A stretch of DNA of 11,679 bases from RFTU01 sp046094505 (GCA_046094505.1 JBJTHN010000068.1:1-11679), one strand, 5' to 3'. Counted from the first letter of the stretch, positions 1-7,033 are shown. Notes: generated from the letters alone by a model not told the origin. Translations and numbers: made by a program.

Positions 1-390
1 TTCGAAGAACTGGTGGAGCAGCACCTGTGGGAGCCCACCTTCATCGTGGACCACCCGGTGGAGGTGAGCCCCTTGGCCCGCGCCGCAGACGCCGACCCCA
101 CCCGCACCGAGCGCTTTGAGCTCTACATGACCGGGCGCGAAATCGCCAACGGCTTCTCAGAGCTCAACGACGCCGAAGACCAGGCCGCGCGCTTTCATGC
201 GCAGGTGGCCAACAAAGAAGCCGGCGACGAAGAGGCGATGTACTTCGACCACGACTTCCTGCGCTCACTCGAATACGGCATGCCCCCCACCGGCGGCTGC
301 GGCATCGGCATCGACCGTTTGGTGATGCTGCTGACCGACTCGCCCTCTATCCGTGATGTGGTGTTGTTTCCGGCGCTTCGGCGCGAATAA
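1..390 (+). CDS. lysS: Lysyl-tRNA synthetase, class II, C-terminal part (5' end outside window)
   Basis: This enzyme charges tRNA-Lys with lysine in the cytoplasm, using ATP. Only the last 129 codons are visible; the frame is open from base 1 and ends at TAA 388-390. The visible part is the end of the class II catalytic core. It contains the block TGREIANGFSELNDAEDQ, which is characteristic of LysS, and class II motif 3 as GGCGIGIDRL (about 292-321), whose arginine contacts ATP. The protein ends shortly after, in LFPALRRE, as bacterial LysS proteins do. The anticodon-binding OB domain and motifs 1 and 2 would lie to the left. A GenX/EpmA paralogue is less likely because the end matches full LysS. 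The gene converges on the enoyl-CoA hydratase gene, and its stop codon abuts a long palindrome. Confidence 0.95.
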   Translation, partial: FEELVEQHLWEPTFIVDHPVEVSPLARAADADPTRTERFELYMTGREIANGFSELNDAEDQAARFHAQVANKEAGDEEAMYFDHDFLRSLEYGMPPTGGCGIGIDRLVMLLTDSPSIRDVVLFPALRRE

Positions 391-478
391 GAAATGGGGT
401 CGGAGTCATTTTTGGGCTCAACCTGCCGATACTTCAGCACGGTTGATCCAGCCCAAAAATGACTCTGACCCCATTTCT
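390..478. repeat. REPIN-like long inverted repeat between convergent genes
   Basis: Two 29-base arms, 390-418 and 450-478, are reverse complements with one mismatch (G at 402 against the A expected from the right arm). Each arm holds the core AAATGGGGTCRGAGTCATTT. Between them is a 31-base centre with a smaller pair, TCAACC (418-423) and GGTTGA (441-446), so the whole element can fold into one long interrupted hairpin. The element fills almost all of the gap, from the last base of the lysS stop codon to 8 bases before the hydratase stop. From memory, GGGGTCAGAGTC-type sequences are dispersed in many proteobacteria near IS200-like REP-associated tyrosine transposases (RAYTs), often as inverted pairs. 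No transposase is present here. A T6 run (483-488) follows on the plus strand. Confidence 0.75.
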
Positions 479-488
479 CCCATTTTTT
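390..488 (+). terminator. Possible terminator formed by the palindrome plus T tract
   Basis: The long hairpin at 390-478 is followed after a short CCCA spacer by six T residues (483-488), placed directly behind the lysS stop codon. That arrangement could end lysS transcription. The hairpin is much longer than a usual intrinsic terminator stem and the stem end is not GC-rich, so the effect may be incidental to the repeat. On the minus strand the left side has no T tract, so termination of the hydratase operon is less clear. Confidence 0.35.
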
Positions 489-1272
489 AGCGGTTAAAGG
501 TCGGCTTGCGCTTGTTGACGAAGGCATCCATGCCTTCTCGCTGATCGGCGGTGCCGAACATGGCGTGGAAGAGGCGCCGCTCGATGTGCAGGCCTTCTGA
601 GAGTGAGGACTCGAAGGTGGCGTTGACGGCTTCCTTGGTGGCCATGACGGCCAGGCGGCCGAAGCTGCAGATCTTGTCGGCGGCGGCCAGGGCTTCGTTC
701 ATCACCTGATCGGCCGGCAGCACGCGCGAGACCAGGCCGCAGCGCTCGGCTTCGGCAGCGTCCATCCACCGGTTGGTGAGCAGCATGTCCATGGCCTTGG
801 CCTTGCCCACGGTGCGGGGCAGGCGCTGGGTGCCGCCGGCGCCGGCGATCACGCCGATGGTGATTTCGGGCTGGCCGAACTTGGCGTTGTCGGCGGCGAA
901 GATCATGTCGCACATCATGGCCAGTTCACAACCGCCGCCCAGGGCCACGCCCTGCACCACCGCAATGACCGGCTTGCGCACGCTGCGGATGGTTTCCCAG
1001 TTGCGGCTGATGTAGTTGCTGCCGTAGACCTTCTGAAAGTCGTAGTCCTTCATGGCGGCAATGTCGGCGCCGGCAGCAAAGGCCTTCTCGCTGCCGGTGA
1101 GGATGATGCAGCCAATGGTGTCGTCGCGCTCAAAGCCCATGAGGGCGCAGCCCAACTCGTCCATGAGTTGGTCGTTGAGCGCGTTCATGGCCTTGGGCCG
1201 GTTCAGGGTGATCACACCGGTCTTGAGGTCAGACGTGCCGCGGATGTCGATGAGGATGGTCTCGTAGCTCAT
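487..1272 (-). CDS. Enoyl-CoA hydratase (crotonase family)
   Basis: This enzyme hydrates trans-2-enoyl-CoA to 3-hydroxyacyl-CoA in fatty-acid beta-oxidation or a related acyl-CoA degradation route, in the cytoplasm. The protein has 261 residues, the usual length for a single-domain crotonase. The oxyanion-hole segment AFAAGADI is at residues 64-71. The second conserved block, GGGCELAMMCD (112-122), carries Glu116, and GQPEITIGVIAGAGGTQRL (133-151) carries Glu136. The two glutamates are 20 residues apart, as are the catalytic Glu144 and Glu164 of mitochondrial ECHS1. Both being present supports a true hydratase rather than an isomerase or dehalogenase relative. The C terminus (REGMDAFVNKRKPTF) is also ECH-like. 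The ATG (1270-1272) overlaps the upstream DUF3108 stop as ATGA, and no strong Shine-Dalgarno is visible, so translation is probably coupled. It is the last gene of the operon. The natural substrate cannot be read from the sequence. Confidence 0.93.
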   Translation of the reverse strand: MSYETILIDIRGTSDLKTGVITLNRPKAMNALNDQLMDELGCALMGFERDDTIGCIILTGSEKAFAAGADIAAMKDYDFQKVYGSNYISRNWETIRSVRKPVIAVVQGVALGGGCELAMMCDMIFAADNAKFGQPEITIGVIAGAGGTQRLPRTVGKAKAMDMLLTNRWMDAAEAERCGLVSRVLPADQVMNEALAAADKICSFGRLAVMATKEAVNATFESSLSEGLHIERRLFHAMFGTADQREGMDAFVNKRKPTFNR

Positions 1273-2456
1273 GGGTTGGACGGCGGAGCCGGGGGTGAAT
1301 GGTTGGCAGGGTTACGGGCCCCCAAGTCTATCGGTGGGCGCGGGCCTTGAAGCAGGGGCTGTTTGACCAGCTCGGGCAGGCCGTCCATCACCATCAAGGC
1401 ATAGGAATCGGCGTCCACCATCACCTGCATGCGCACCGGCAGGTACTGCAACGCGGGGGCGAACCACACCTCGGCAAGCAGGTCACTGCGCCAGGGGTCG
1501 AGTTCTCGCTGGGGCTTGGCGTGAATGGTTTGCACGGGGCCCGCAGGCGTGTCCACGGTGACGGGCTCGCCCACCACGTAGCTCCACAGGTCGGAGCGGC
1601 GCACCAGCGCCAGGGGGAAGCTGACCTTGTCACCCGCCTGAATGGGCGTGGGGTTGGTGCCAAACAGCCAGGCCAGCTGCACAAACTGGCTGGCCGAATC
1701 CTGCGTGCCCGGGGCGGCGGGGCGGCGGGTGCCATCGGGCAGCAGCACCGAGCCGGGCTTGCCGCCTTCACCGGGTTCGAAGACCATGGTGGAGCGCCGC
1801 GCGCGGGAGAACAGCACGCGGGTGTCTTCCTCGTACCGCTGAGGCGTCAAACCGTCCGGCCCCAAGCGGCCCTCGCTGTAGACCTTGCGCAACACCAAGG
1901 GCGCGGCGCGCGGGCCAATCAGGACCTCCATCTCCACGCGGTAACGGTCGCCTTCACGCAACCACAAGACCTGTGCCGACCCATTGAACTCCCCACGAAA
2001 GAAGCCCTTGAGGCTGTAGCGGATGCGGGTGGATGGCGGCCAGGGGTCGACCTGCGCGGCCGGTGCTGGCTTGGGCGGTGATTCCGCATGGGCCACGGTG
2101 GCTTGGGCCAGCGGCTGGGGCACAGGCTGTGACACAGGCTCAGAGGGCCCGGCCGCTGGAGCGGGCTCGGGTGTGGCGCTGGGCGGGGCTGCTGAGGCCA
2201 GGCTGCTGCCCTCTAGAGGCCCCTCGGGCGCCACCTCCCCCGGGGGCGGCGCCACGCGGCGCTTGCGCACCGGCTCAACCGGCTTGAGTGCACCTTGCAC
2301 CACCACCTCCACCGGGGCCATGGCCGGGCCTTGATCGTGCCAAGCGGCCATGGTCAGCGCGAACTGGTGGCCCACCCAGGCATGCAACGCCAGGGCCAAG
2401 CCCACCACCGCCACGGCCCCCCAGCGCCGGCTCGGGCTGGCCACCCTGGGGCCCAT
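1269..2456 (-). CDS. DUF3108 domain protein, predicted inner-membrane-anchored periplasmic protein
   Basis: The protein has 395 residues from the chosen ATG. A basic N terminus (RR at 10-11) is followed by one hydrophobic segment (about 12-28), likely a signal anchor. Residues about 68-142 are rich in proline, alanine and glutamate, and residues about 145-358 form the DUF3108 domain (RIRYSLKGFFRGEFNGSA at its start). DUF3108 proteins have no established function; envelope location is inferred from the anchor and the linker, an arrangement like that of TonB-type periplasm-spanning proteins. The ATG at 2454-2456 shares one base with the upstream M61 stop (TGATG), which favours this start. A GTG at 2472-2474 would add six residues. 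A GGTGGAG lies about 12 bases ahead of the ATG, rather far for a Shine-Dalgarno. The stop overlaps the hydratase start as ATGA. Confidence 0.85.
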   Translation of the reverse strand: MGPRVASPSRRWGAVAVVGLALALHAWVGHQFALTMAAWHDQGPAMAPVEVVVQGALKPVEPVRKRRVAPPPGEVAPEGPLEGSSLASAAPPSATPEPAPAAGPSEPVSQPVPQPLAQATVAHAESPPKPAPAAQVDPWPPSTRIRYSLKGFFRGEFNGSAQVLWLREGDRYRVEMEVLIGPRAAPLVLRKVYSEGRLGPDGLTPQRYEEDTRVLFSRARRSTMVFEPGEGGKPGSVLLPDGTRRPAAPGTQDSASQFVQLAWLFGTNPTPIQAGDKVSFPLALVRRSDLWSYVVGEPVTVDTPAGPVQTIHAKPQRELDPWRSDLLAEVWFAPALQYLPVRMQVMVDADSYALMVMDGLPELVKQPLLQGPRPPIDLGARNPANHSPPAPPSNP

Positions 2457-4411
2457 CAGACGCTGGCGCTCCACCAGGCGCGGCGGCGTTCGGCCACAGC
2501 CGCAGCGCTGGCGTTGGCCGCGTGGGCTTCACGGCCAGGGCCCGGCTTCGCGCCAGCGGCGTCCACCGTCCACTGCAGGGTGGGCAAACGCGTGGCCTGG
2601 GGGTCGGGCTGCAAGGTCAGCGAGAGGATGCGCTGGTCGCGGTTCACGAGCAACACCACCGCTGCAGGCGCGGCGGCACGCGGCCGTGCGCCCTTGCTGC
2701 TGCCCTTGTTGGCGCGTTCTTCGGGCTGCTGCGCAGCCAACCACTGCGCCGCATCGTCCAGCCGGCGCACGCGCCAGCCCTGCACCGCCAAGATCTCATC
2801 ACCCGCGCACAGGCCGGCGGCTTCGGCCGCACTGCCGCGCAACACCTGGCGCACCACGCAGCCGGTGACCGGGCCTTCGCTCAGGCGCAGGCCCCAAGCG
2901 GCTGACAGGCGCTCGGCCTCGCGGCTTTGGGCCAGGCCCATGGTGGGCAGCAACTCGGCCACCGGCAGTTCGCCCTTGCCATGCACCCAGGCCTTGAGTT
3001 CGGCCGCATAGGAACGCCCACCCACGGCCTTGAGGGCCTGTGCAATGTCGGCTTCGGTGATGCCGATGTTGCCGGGGTCGCGCAGCGCCGCACGCGGGCC
3101 ACGCGCGCCCGCAGCGGCCACCACAGGAGACCCGCGCTCAGCGCCCAGGGCCCACAGGTGCCGCATCACGGCGTCCAGGCTGCCGCGGCCTTCACGGCGC
3201 AACGTGAGGTCCAGGCACAGGGCCACTTGAGAGCCCTTGGTGTAGTAGCTGATGGTGGAGTTGGGCGTGTTCTCGTCTTGCCGGTAGTACTTGTTCCAGG
3301 CATCAAAGCTGGCCTGCGCCACGCTTTGCACCCGGCGCCCCGGCATGGACTGCACCGCCGTGGCCGCCTTGGCCAGCAGCTTGGCATAGCGCGCGCCGTC
3401 GATCAGGCCACAACGCACCAGGGCCAGGTCGTCGAAGTAGGACGTGAAGCCCTCGAAGAACCACAAGATCTCGGTGTAGTTCTCCTTCGTGTGGTCGATG
3501 CGGCACAGCTCGGCCGGCTTGAGCCGCTTGACGTTCCAGGTGTGGAAGTATTCGTGGCTGATCAAGCCCAAGAGCGTGAGGTAGCCGTCACCCAGACCGC
3601 CCTCACCCACCCGGGGCAGGTCTTTGCGTGCGGCAATCAAGGCGGTGCTGGCGCGGTGTTCCAGGCCCCCGTAGCTGTCGTCCACCGCATGGAGCATGAA
3701 CACATACTTCTGAAACGGCGGCTTGCCGCGCGCGCCGTGCCAGAAGCGGATGTGTTCTTCGCAGATGCGTTGTGAATCGCGCAGCAGCCGCTGCCCGTCA
3801 AAGCCCGGCCAGGCGCCGGCCACCACGAATTCATGCTCCACACCCTGGGCCTTGAAGCTGCCACGCCAGAAGGGGCCGAGTTCAAAGGGGTGGTCCACCA
3901 GTTCGTCGTAGTCGGCCGCTTCGTAATGCAGGCCCCGGCCGCTGGCCTTGCGGCCGGTCATGGCCGTGGCCACATCCCAGCCACGCGGCAAGCCCACCAG
4001 GCTCAGGTGGTGAGCCCCGCTTTCGCGGCCATGCACGCGCAGGCACAGGCTGGTGTTGTTGAAGAAGCCGCGGTCGGCCGACAGGAAGGCGGTGCGCACC
4101 GAGGTGTCGTAGGCATAGACCTCGTACTGCAGCACCAGCGCGGCGCTGCCACTGCAATCGACTTGCCAGGTGGTTTTGTCGAGCTGTTGCACCTCACGCG
4201 CGGCGCGGCCCTGCGTGGCGCTCAGGGCACTGAGGTGACGCCCAAACTCACGCACCATGTAGCTGCCGGCAATCCACACCGGCAGGCTGAGCACCTGCGT
4301 GGGGCTGGGTTCATCAATGGTGAGCGTGACGCGGTAGGTGTGGGCGTGCGTGGCAGACGCGTCGATGCGGTAGTGCACGGGCCGCTTGGATGGGCGCGGC
4401 GTGTGCTTCAT
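2456..4411 (-). CDS. M61 family peptidase (glycyl-aminopeptidase-like) with C-terminal PDZ domain
   Basis: This is a zinc metallopeptidase of MEROPS family M61, 651 residues, the usual length for bacterial members. The N-terminal beta domain (about 10-200) includes WIAGSYMVREFGRH (46-59). The catalytic domain has GGLEHRAST (248-256), the zinc motif HEYFH (His286, Glu287, His290) followed by TWNVKRLKP, and Glu320 in WFFEGFTSYFDDL, the expected third zinc ligand. A PDZ domain lies about 510-560, with GSAAEAAGLCAGDEI at its centre, and is followed by a basic low-complexity stretch (565-585). No signal peptide is visible, so a cytoplasmic location is suggested. The ATG (4409-4411) overlaps the DUF3429 stop as ATGA. 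The frame stays open further upstream, but that part lies inside the DUF3429 gene and does not look like M61. Residues about 426-447 form an Ala/Gly/Arg-rich insert ahead of the conserved GITEADI segment. The substrate is unknown. Confidence 0.93.
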   Translation of the reverse strand: MKHTPRPSKRPVHYRIDASATHAHTYRVTLTIDEPSPTQVLSLPVWIAGSYMVREFGRHLSALSATQGRAAREVQQLDKTTWQVDCSGSAALVLQYEVYAYDTSVRTAFLSADRGFFNNTSLCLRVHGRESGAHHLSLVGLPRGWDVATAMTGRKASGRGLHYEAADYDELVDHPFELGPFWRGSFKAQGVEHEFVVAGAWPGFDGQRLLRDSQRICEEHIRFWHGARGKPPFQKYVFMLHAVDDSYGGLEHRASTALIAARKDLPRVGEGGLGDGYLTLLGLISHEYFHTWNVKRLKPAELCRIDHTKENYTEILWFFEGFTSYFDDLALVRCGLIDGARYAKLLAKAATAVQSMPGRRVQSVAQASFDAWNKYYRQDENTPNSTISYYTKGSQVALCLDLTLRREGRGSLDAVMRHLWALGAERGSPVVAAAGARGPRAALRDPGNIGITEADIAQALKAVGGRSYAAELKAWVHGKGELPVAELLPTMGLAQSREAERLSAAWGLRLSEGPVTGCVVRQVLRGSAAEAAGLCAGDEILAVQGWRVRRLDDAAQWLAAQQPEERANKGSSKGARPRAAAPAAVVLLVNRDQRILSLTLQPDPQATRLPTLQWTVDAAGAKPGPGREAHAANASAAAVAERRRAWWSASV

Positions 4412-4899
4412 GATCCAGCGGCCCCCAGGAAGCAGCACAGGCTGGCCACGGCGGTCAGGCGAAACCGCAGCGTCATCCAGGCCTGCAGGCCCAGGGCCGC
4501 ATAACGGCGCCGGTCCACCAGGTAGCAAGCGATCAGCGCCAGTCCCAAGACGAACAGGCCTGCGTAGGGCGGCATCAACACGCCCAGCCAAGCCATGAGT
4601 GAGGGCAAGACGCCCCACACCAGACCGGCGTCAGCCGCCCGTGCGTCGGGGCCTTGACCTGCGGTGGCCTCGGGCCACTGCCGCATCACCAAGCCCCAGT
4701 GGATGCCGCCCAAAAAGGAGACGATGACGGCGCCGTACGCCGACAGCGCGGCGGCCACATAGGGGTGGGCCTCGCCGGTGACGAGCCACACCAGCAGGGC
4801 GCCGAACACAAAAGGAATCAGGCCCGCATAACCCAAGCGCCAGGCCATGGGCGGCGGGTCCAGCGGAACAAGGGCGGGCGGCAAGGCAGCGGTGTTCAT
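4408..4899 (-). CDS. DUF3429 family integral membrane protein
   Basis: The protein has 163 residues and about five hydrophobic segments: roughly 22-41, 46-70, 91-108, 110-128 and 145-160. The signature of the family is visible: SFLGGIHWGLVM (61-72), WGVLPSLMAW (95-104), YLVDRRRYA (126-134) and LRFRLTAVASLCCF (144-157). DUF3429 proteins are small inner-membrane proteins of proteobacteria without an assigned function, and nothing here adds one. The ATG (4897-4899) overlaps the stop of the upstream monooxygenase-DsbC gene as ATGA, and its own stop overlaps the M61 start as ATGA. It therefore sits as a tightly coupled middle gene of the operon. The conserved GGIHWG and the LVDRRR turn suggest a specific fold rather than a generic membrane filler. 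Confidence 0.9.
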   Translation of the reverse strand: MNTAALPPALVPLDPPPMAWRLGYAGLIPFVFGALLVWLVTGEAHPYVAAALSAYGAVIVSFLGGIHWGLVMRQWPEATAGQGPDARAADAGLVWGVLPSLMAWLGVLMPPYAGLFVLGLALIACYLVDRRRYAALGLQAWMTLRFRLTAVASLCCFLGAAGS

Positions 4900-5687
4900 G
4901 TCTTCGAAGGCTTGGAGGATTGGAGCAGGCGTTCAACTTCGGCCCCGGAGAAAGCGCCGCTGCGCCGGGTGCCGTCTTCCAGCACGCTGGTGGGCGTGCT
5001 TTCCACGCGGTGCTTGTTGCCCAGCGCGGTGTTGCGATCGAGCGCCGAAGCGTCGCATCGTGCAGGGGCCGCCGGCGGCAGGCGGCCCTCCACCATCCAG
5101 TCGCGCCAGGCCTTGGCCGGGTCGGCCGCGCACCAGATGTTGCGGGACTTGTCTTGGGAGTCTTTGCCCAGGATGGGATAGAGGAAGGTGTAGAGGGTGA
5201 CGTCTTTGAGGTTGAGCAACTCGCGCTCGTAGCGTTTGCAAAAGCCGCAGTTCGGATCGGAGAACACCACGAGGCGGCGCATACCCGTGCCCTGCTTGAT
5301 GGCGATGGCGTCCTTGAAGGGCAAGGCAGCGAATTGGATGGCCGTGAGCTTGTCGATGCGCTCGGCGGTCAAGTCTTTGCGGCTGCGGGTTTCGATCACG
5401 GGCCCGGAGATCAGGAAGTCGCCCTTGTCGTCGGTGTAGAGGATCTCCGTGCCAAAGCGCAGTTCCCACAGGCCCGGCACGGGCGCGCGCTGAATCTCGT
5501 CGGGCTTGGGCAGGCTGGGCATGCGCTCGGCCAAGGCCTTGCGGATGGCCGCTTCTTGCGGGGCTGCGGGTGCGCTGCCCGGCACCTGCGCATGCGCCGG
5601 TGTGGGGCCCGCCAGGCCCACCAAACCCAGGGCGGCGGCCAGGGCAGCGGCCGACAGCGGGCCACAGGCCGCCAGGCACAGGCCCAT
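4896..5687 (-). other. dsbC: DsbC module with embedded signal-peptide-like segment and possible internal start
   Basis: If the second protein is made separately, the best internal start is the ATG at 5685-5687, just before a hydrophobic run of about 25 residues rich in Leu and Ala. The run ends in PTPAHA, an A-X-A signal peptidase I site. Another ATG at 5739-5741 would give a longer n-region with KR and RR, closer to a normal Sec signal. Neither ATG has a recognisable Shine-Dalgarno, so separate initiation is not well supported. The mature part contains the DsbC dimerisation-type N domain and the thioredoxin-fold domain with CGFC. A minus-strand read-through product with the signal-like helix as an internal membrane segment is the alternative. 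Confidence 0.55.
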
Positions 5688-6923
5688 GGCGCGCCGGGTG
5701 AGCCCGCGCTTGAGTGCGGGAAGTTGATTGAGCAGGGTCATGCCGCGGTTGCGCAAGGTGCGCAGCAAGGGGTTGGGATTGGAGAAGAGGTGCCACAGGC
5801 CATCGGTGAGGCCCGCCATGGCCAAGGTGGGCGCAGCGCGCACGCGGGCCGCGCGCGCCAACAGCTTTTCATCGCCCAGCTGCCGCCAGGGCTCACGTTC
5901 AGCCATCACCTGGGACAGGGCGGCCACGTCGGCCAGGCCCAGGTTCAGGCCTTGGCCGGCCAGGGGGTGCACGGCGTGGGCGCAGTCGCCCAACAACATC
6001 CAGCCTGGCCCGTGAACGCGGTCGGCACGGCCCAGCACCAGCGGCCAGGTGTGGCGTGGGCCCGCCAGGCGCAGGGGCCCGCAGGCACCGCCCGTGGCCT
6101 GCATCAGCGCCTGCTCGAAGGCGGCGGCATCGGCGGACAAGAGGGCCTGGGCCTGCTCGGCCGGCATGGACCACACCACCCCGTAGCCCTGCCCAGGGCT
6201 GGGTTGGTCAAAGGGCAGCAAGGCCAACACATCGGGCTGGGCGAACCACTGCCAGGCCATGCCCGCATGGGGGTGCTCACACACCACGCGGGTGGCCAGG
6301 GCATGGTGGCCATAGGGGCGCTTGTCAAAGTGCACCCCCAAGGCCGCTCGGGCCTGGGAATCCTTGCCTTCGCACAGCAAGAGCAGTTCGGGCGCAGGCT
6401 GCGCAGGCGCAGCACCGATGGGGTCCAGGCCCGCAGGTGACGCCGCGCGCAGCGCGATGTGTGGCGCGTAGCGCACGGCCTGGCGCATCACCGCTTCCAA
6501 GGCCCCGGCATCGACGATCCAGGCCAGGGCCTGCGCGCCTTGCTGCCAGGCGCTGAAGTCCAACTGCGCGCCTTCGTCCCCCTGGATGTGCATGTCCAGC
6601 ACCGGGCACACGGCGTGCGGTGGCAAAGCGTCCCACACCTTGAGCTGCTGCAGCAAGGCGCGCGAGGCCGCGTTCAGGGCGTAGGTGCGCACATCGGCCT
6701 CGGCGCTGGCCTCAGCTGGGTTCTGGCCCGCGCGGGCTTGCGGCGCAGGGCTGTCGGCCGCGGCCACGCACTGCAGTTCCACCGCCAGCCCCAAGCGCGC
6801 CAAGGACAGGGCCGCTGCGCAGGCCACCAGGCCACTGCCACGCACCACCACCCGAGCGGCCGCCGGCGCTGCACCCGCGCCCGGCAGGCCACCCGTGCTT
6901 GAATCCGTTCCCATGCTTGCCAT
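4896..6923 (-). CDS. In-frame fusion: UbiH-family FAD monooxygenase + DsbC-type thiol:disulfide isomerase
   Basis: One uninterrupted frame of 675 residues holds two complete proteins. Residues about 25-412 are a UbiH/UbiF/Coq6-family flavoprotein hydroxylase, normally acting on ubiquinone precursors at the cytoplasmic membrane face. It shows an FAD-binding VVVRGSGLVA (25-34), DVRTYALNAASRALLQQL (77-94), and the GD motif LLGDCAHAVHPLAGQGLNLG (310-329). Residues about 414-445 resemble a signal peptide ending in AHA, and 446-675 are a DsbC-type periplasmic isomerase. That part has CGFC at 559-562, a second cysteine pair (598 and 623) and the cis-proline loop TPTS (643-646). Relatives usually carry two separate genes, from memory. 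Both halves are of normal family length, so only the stop and spacer are missing. ATG starts exist at 6923 and 6914 and a GTG at 6965; 6923 is a choice without a strong Shine-Dalgarno. The gene heads the operon. Confidence 0.85.
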   Translation of the reverse strand: MASMGTDSSTGGLPGAGAAPAAARVVVRGSGLVACAAALSLARLGLAVELQCVAAADSPAPQARAGQNPAEASAEADVRTYALNAASRALLQQLKVWDALPPHAVCPVLDMHIQGDEGAQLDFSAWQQGAQALAWIVDAGALEAVMRQAVRYAPHIALRAASPAGLDPIGAAPAQPAPELLLLCEGKDSQARAALGVHFDKRPYGHHALATRVVCEHPHAGMAWQWFAQPDVLALLPFDQPSPGQGYGVVWSMPAEQAQALLSADAAAFEQALMQATGGACGPLRLAGPRHTWPLVLGRADRVHGPGWMLLGDCAHAVHPLAGQGLNLGLADVAALSQVMAEREPWRQLGDEKLLARAARVRAAPTLAMAGLTDGLWHLFSNPNPLLRTLRNRGMTLLNQLPALKRGLTRRAMGLCLAACGPLSAAALAAALGLVGLAGPTPAHAQVPGSAPAAPQEAAIRKALAERMPSLPKPDEIQRAPVPGLWELRFGTEILYTDDKGDFLISGPVIETRSRKDLTAERIDKLTAIQFAALPFKDAIAIKQGTGMRRLVVFSDPNCGFCKRYERELLNLKDVTLYTFLYPILGKDSQDKSRNIWCAADPAKAWRDWMVEGRLPPAAPARCDASALDRNTALGNKHRVESTPTSVLEDGTRRSGAFSGAEVERLLQSSKPSKT

Positions 6924-7027
6924 GCCGCTATTGTCGGCTGCCTTGGTCGGCCATGCGGCCAACACAGGACAATGTCACCACGTTTGTCTCTACCCTGCCC
7001 CATGAGCCTGCCCAATGAGCCTGCCCC
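6924..7027. other. Divergent intergenic region between the minus-strand operon and the MOSC gene
   Basis: These 104 bases must hold promoters for both directions. On the plus strand, TTGGTC (6943-6948) and GACAAT (6969-6974) resemble -35 and -10 boxes but are about 20 bases apart, which is too wide for a confident call. No convincing minus-strand promoter was found. The only clear structure is the 13-bp tandem repeat at its right end. Confidence 0.4.
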
Positions 7028-7033
7028 ATGAGC
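6995..7033 (+). repeat. 13-bp tandem repeat, three units, each carrying an ATG
   Basis: The units are 6995-7007, 7008-7020 and 7021-7033, with consensus CTGCCCCATGAGC; the middle unit has one change (A at 7014). Each unit places ATGAGC in a different reading frame because 13 is not a multiple of three. Only the third ATG (7028) opens the MOSC gene. The first ATG (7002) opens a 9-codon frame whose TGA (7029-7031) overlaps the MOSC ATG as ATGA. The second ATG (7015) opens a 7-codon frame ending at 7038. Confidence 0.9.

Noticed and set aside
1299..2081. A 260-codon plus-strand frame antisense to the DUF3108 gene
   Set aside because: Composition shadow; the minus-strand frame has a membrane anchor, linker and recognised domain plus overlap coupling on both sides.
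2927..3775. A 282-codon plus-strand frame antisense to the M61 gene
   Set aside because: It lies opposite the zinc motif region of a conserved peptidase and has no domain signal of its own.
4412..4618. N-terminal extension of the M61 protein by 69 codons
   Set aside because: The extension overlaps the DUF3429 coding region, contains no M61 similarity, and the ATG at 4411 gives the ATGA overlap seen at the other junctions.
5660..5690. Lipobox-like LAAC in the signal-like segment of the DsbC half
   Set aside because: The hydrophobic stretch before the cysteine is too short and a long hydrophobic run follows it, so an AHA signal peptidase I site at the far end fits better than lipoprotein processing.
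4920..6440. A 506-codon open frame on the plus strand, antisense to the monooxygenase-DsbC gene
   Set aside because: It mirrors a gene with clear FAD and CxxC motifs on the other strand. Long antisense frames are expected at this GC content, and its translation is a Gly/Ala/Gln/His-rich mixture without a recognisable domain.
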